Assembly: GCA_900764925.1 (NCBI GenBank)
Contig: CAAFPW010000099.1
Coordinates: forward strand, 1-8,350
DNA length: 8,350 bases
Direction of reading: 5' to 3'
DNA from: Fusobacteriaceae bacterium
GTDB lineage: Bacteria; Fusobacteriota; Fusobacteriia; Fusobacteriales; Fusobacteriaceae
Shown here: positions 8,301 through 8,350 of the stretch, in pieces
Numbering within the stretch: position 1 is the stretch's first letter
Layout: every line of letters begins with the position of its first letter
Position numbers and translations under genes: made by a program
Notes under the pieces: model-generated
What the model was told of the DNA's origin: nothing
Database searches by the model: none
What the model saw: the letters and a program-made list of their open reading frames with translations, nothing else

Positions 8301-8350
8301 ACAACTATTGGTATAGGTGGAGCAGGGGCAGGAACAGCAGGGATAGCTGG
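2229..8350 (+). CDS. lktA: Giant TPS exoprotein, leukotoxin LktA homologue (3' end outside window)
   Basis: The frame from ATG 2229 runs 2040 codons without a stop and leaves the window still open. An extended Sec signal (Lys-rich residues 1-17, hydrophobic 18-31, cut perhaps after A41) is followed by a TPS domain (~42-265) and a long Gly/Ala/Asn-rich repeat body expected to fold as a beta-helix. It matches F. necrophorum leukotoxin LktA as I recall it. Shared words include NNIAN and YFG at 80-88, GVNNLFNF at 94-101, IGGNLYFLSS near 120-129, NAINGM at 1048-1053, SIDDE at 1066-1070, GAW at 1351-1353 and LVKSKS near 2016-2021. They occur in the same order, and the last visible residues correspond to roughly two thirds of LktA (about 3240 residues), so some 1100-1200 residues probably lie beyond. 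LktA is a secreted toxin that kills leukocytes. This protein is a candidate toxin or adhesin; activity is inferred only. No cysteine is seen. LktA-type family: high confidence; toxicity: unknown. Confidence 0.9.
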   Translation, partial: MNKNKLKNKEYSLYEKRIAVMTAVGFIVNSLTTTGTTIQTADGWSGTNVAGNNGVYDITTSNIKGENALNRFKQFELSPNNIANMYFGQKNTTGVNNLFNFVDSQIKIDGVVNAIKENKIGGNLYFLSSSGMIVGNTGVINAGALYALTPSDGEYKRILENWTDESKFKQDIPKIQSGQIPLNSKGTITVRGQINATNHIGLYGAKVEIGNVGATGDSGQVPEKNLVTGVTDFKNLVNVNGIKSGIDEKNLVATKTGDGDIVLVARADTPNENIVDQIFNDSLEEIISVDNLLTENVEAGVTINGGIEASGDVDISAEATNGTVLMLDSDGNKLYDSSQFSSTAAKVEIMEDGKIKGKNIDINATVENKYLELIGGSTNSTTGAQGSAGILGQIVKIDGSIGALKGDAEINIAKNASVEATENLNIKAKNDVALTLGASVSVQKSTWAKLMKAKDEVTGGTTKLGTFASLPAVGAAMGYTEGEAKVNIEGTLKSGKDMKIEASSSNELDINATAAVKSEIGGDSQNNFVMALGLAVGKNSSSINIKDATIESGGNLDINSTVTNSLTSIVEVVAGNRNEASTSLNLVAYDSSSDINIENSKITSGGDTNIKSENIITDNKIISTNNAGKRKILLRLADKNLTAIKEQTEAQKLLNNIRGLTGLSGTEQGKKAGIGEKITVGAAMAFVGEENSSNINIQGTTIDSKKDLNINSKMEVQDTLISVAGDTVSYNKDKKDLIGAGVLYGQIGNTSSIMIDGQEQEGDTIESSTLNAQGNINIHSITEMKYDRINKMVTELMNNITALKNSLEELKKYASGEGIEEKFSDLEEQLGLLQEEVDRFKGQMVNVDLDSLFSEAGVYQAYDMIVQAQKVSTRLDAISAMLPQDFASFTTAISDTITSITEFANVGNYGNFSVRATTRNKAEEAEGASVGIAGAISITNLQNDSKVVIGTGSTLNAGKETNINSTNETEAVNVGGNIGELVIFANDGGSSEEGTAIGGSFIMQDFDTNNIIAIAEGAKLRGTNINISADNNIFNINSVLSAGKSAGNAINGMVSYSTGSINNIISIDDEVLLETTGNETEDTTDDKIDIEANSDTFVVNVAGGLAKSENIGVGMGVAINEFDVTNKIEIKDNDANEELVNLVKHQHKNKVLDVIKNASVGDLVFTDDEDDVENLNPNIGIFDGSELNVEKQDTGINTNKLAAETITTGEINSVSVAGAFSSKNEGEEEEEGIFSSLKKNFDSKTNNFNSKIDSLIGKFNNNGAVNSLMNKGSSLNKNGSTSGAKAGETSIDNNVDNTGSTKPTLNIAGAGSSSTNLIDNITKTEIDGIDITLRGDNSSIDVLAKDESFIGAWSGASAINWISKKGTTASSGTGVGVHGAVGINIIDRETVAAIKNSNIKNALNIDVDAINSSVTTAAGLGLGLSKNNAAGNKNYQGGASVSLNDITHRTDALLENINTSGDKQTDVDIDALESGIQVTGGVNINVGQSSGAAGAAVTVANINNTVNAGIKSGNLQNINNIDVDGILDITQVTTAAAIGATSQQGSIGVFEGAVVYNGTSNIVNSFIDGTSIDALGDINVTAGDTNPSSEKNRYLDVLTDLGIDATGEGYYNGLETGLTGEEEKTEIENNKSGSTMVTGAMSVAGSNSNALGAGVAISDIKNSFTSEIKGSENNIIKADEVNVSAAADTFIVGAAGGVGVGKDTFGGMGSVSWEELTNDVASKISGVNITARKVDISSQNTTFEVNSAGQVTYGGKAAAGAVLAYTNIKNNSSAGIEGAAISLTSKDNDKSVDVVATSKVENYTIGAGASASSNVAVAGTIAVAQGGNTTSATITDTEIKDIDSLNTIATDENKVYTIAGTITGSGTAAVGGSGAYSELEENSVLAAINSSNIKTSPIGNINIAATDTTKFYTIGAGVGGAGTVAVEGAAAISQIDKKVNASMENTNINSENDEEEREANLNIIAQSSGEITSNASVITGSGTAGVGAGTAVNIIDQSIGATLSGGTQKDIKDVLVKSKSLANITTIGIGGAGAGTAGIA
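2352..3023 (+). other. TPS (haemagglutination-activity) secretion domain
   Basis: Residues ~42-265 correspond to the N-terminal beta-helix that TpsB POTRA domains bind. The core is GGNLYFLSSSGMIVGNTG (121-138) followed by VINAGALYALTP, which aligns with the usual G-x-V-F-L-x-N-P-N-G-I-x-F-G of FHA-like proteins. The NPNG position reads SSSG (128-131). Recalled LktA has FLSSEG here, so this is a subfamily trait. The end boundary is approximate. Confidence 0.8.
4578..4940 (+). other. Helical, coiled-coil-like insert within the exoprotein
   Basis: Residues ~784-904 leave the Gly/Asn-rich beta pattern and become rich in Glu, Lys, Leu, Met and Gln with heptad-like spacing (for example ELMNNITALKNSLEELKKY and DLEEQLGLLQEEVDRFK). 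The segment closes with EFANVGNYGNF, where the beta-repeat resumes. Recalled LktA has a helical insert of similar size at the same place, ending in FTGVGNYANF, with little identity inside. I infer a domain protruding from the beta-helix shaft; its role is unknown. Confidence 0.65.
5883..6137 (+). other. Acidic then Ser/Asn/Lys-rich linker within the exoprotein
   Basis: Residues ~1219-1303 begin with a run of five Glu (1227-1231), continue with an amphipathic Phe/Lys/Asn segment (SSLKKNFDSKTNNFNSKID), and end in low-complexity Ser, Asn, Gly and Lys. The neighbouring beta-repeats resume after TKPT. Recalled LktA has a Glu/Lys/Pro-rich linker plus an amphipathic helix at the same place. This probably is a flexible or helical excursion; it could also be a proteolysis site. 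Confidence 0.55.
6990..7103 (+). other. Non-repeat island with a conserved GYY motif
   Basis: Residues ~1588-1625 break the repeat pattern with a polar, charged loop containing DLGIDATGEGYYNG at 1600-1613, followed by a Glu/Lys-rich stretch. Recalled LktA carries DRGINTTGNGYY at the same place, so this short island is better conserved than the repeats around it. Function is unknown. Confidence 0.5.
7635..8350 (+). repeat. Alternating ~55-residue beta-repeat units in the exoprotein
   Basis: Unit starts are visible at residues 1803, 1856, 1912, 1972 and 2025 (bases 7635, 7794, 7962, 8142 and 8301), spacings 53, 56, 60 and 53. Each unit has a Gly/Ala/Val strand pair, then a pattern like xIxxxxxAxIxxxxI and a closing xINIxAx strand. 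Units 1, 3 and 5 open with YTIGAG or TTIGIG, while 2 and 4 contain ITGSGTA and VG, so the larger period is about 109-116 residues. Some DNA identity remains: 19 bases starting at 7635 recur at 7962. Confidence 0.7.

Noticed and set aside
2229..8350. CdiA-type contact-dependent inhibition toxin as an alternative identity
   Set aside because: The LktA-like motif order, the SSSG variant and the absence of a visible VENN-like boundary favour leukotoxin. The C-terminus and any immunity gene are outside the window, so this is not fully excluded.
2229..8350. Classical single-chain autotransporter (RadD/Fap2-like) as an alternative identity
   Set aside because: A dedicated TpsB transporter gene lies directly upstream and the N-terminus is a TPS domain, which a single-chain autotransporter would not need.
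7635..8350. Repeats as a CRISPR array or mobile-element repeats
   Set aside because: The repeats are imperfect, in frame, protein-level beta-helix units, not uniform repeats with unique spacers. I also saw no tRNA, rRNA, transposase or terminal inverted repeats in the window.

Overview
The window looks like a piece of a Fusobacterium (Fusobacteriota) chromosome or a very close relative. It is AT-rich, with codons ending mostly in A or T and Shine-Dalgarno sites that are runs of G. Its two large genes match the leukotoxin secretion system of Fusobacterium necrophorum (lktB-lktA) as I remember those protein sequences. The match is strong but not identical, so I infer a different species or a divergent paralogue. 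No database search was possible.

Layout. Positions 2-157 are the 3' end of an unrecognised gene with higher GC than anything else nearby. Positions 158-531 are an intergenic region of about 14% GC (hand count over 161-480). It holds two candidate promoters and some weak inverted repeats. Positions 532-2202 encode a complete 556-residue outer-membrane TpsB transporter (FhaC/ShlB/LktB type): signal peptide, POTRA domains, VRGY and FxDxG barrel motifs, terminal Phe. After a 26-base gap with its own Shine-Dalgarno site, an enormous exoprotein gene begins at 2229. It stays open to the end of the window (2040 complete codons, no stop), so it is a 5' partial gene.

The exoprotein has an extended signal peptide and a TPS secretion domain. 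A long Gly/Ala/Asn/Ser-rich repeat body follows, interrupted by three non-repeat segments: a helical or coiled-coil insert near residues 784-904, an acidic then Ser/Asn-rich linker near 1219-1303, and a short island near 1588-1625. Near the end, ~55-residue units alternate between two types. I see no cysteine codon in the 2040 codons.

How they work together: the two genes read as one operon for two-partner (type Vb) secretion. The cargo crosses the inner membrane by Sec, its TPS domain is recognised by the POTRA domains of the transporter, and the cargo folds as a long beta-helix at the cell surface. By homology it is a candidate leukocyte toxin or giant adhesin, but toxicity is inference. 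In F. necrophorum a third gene, lktC, follows lktA; here that region lies outside the window.
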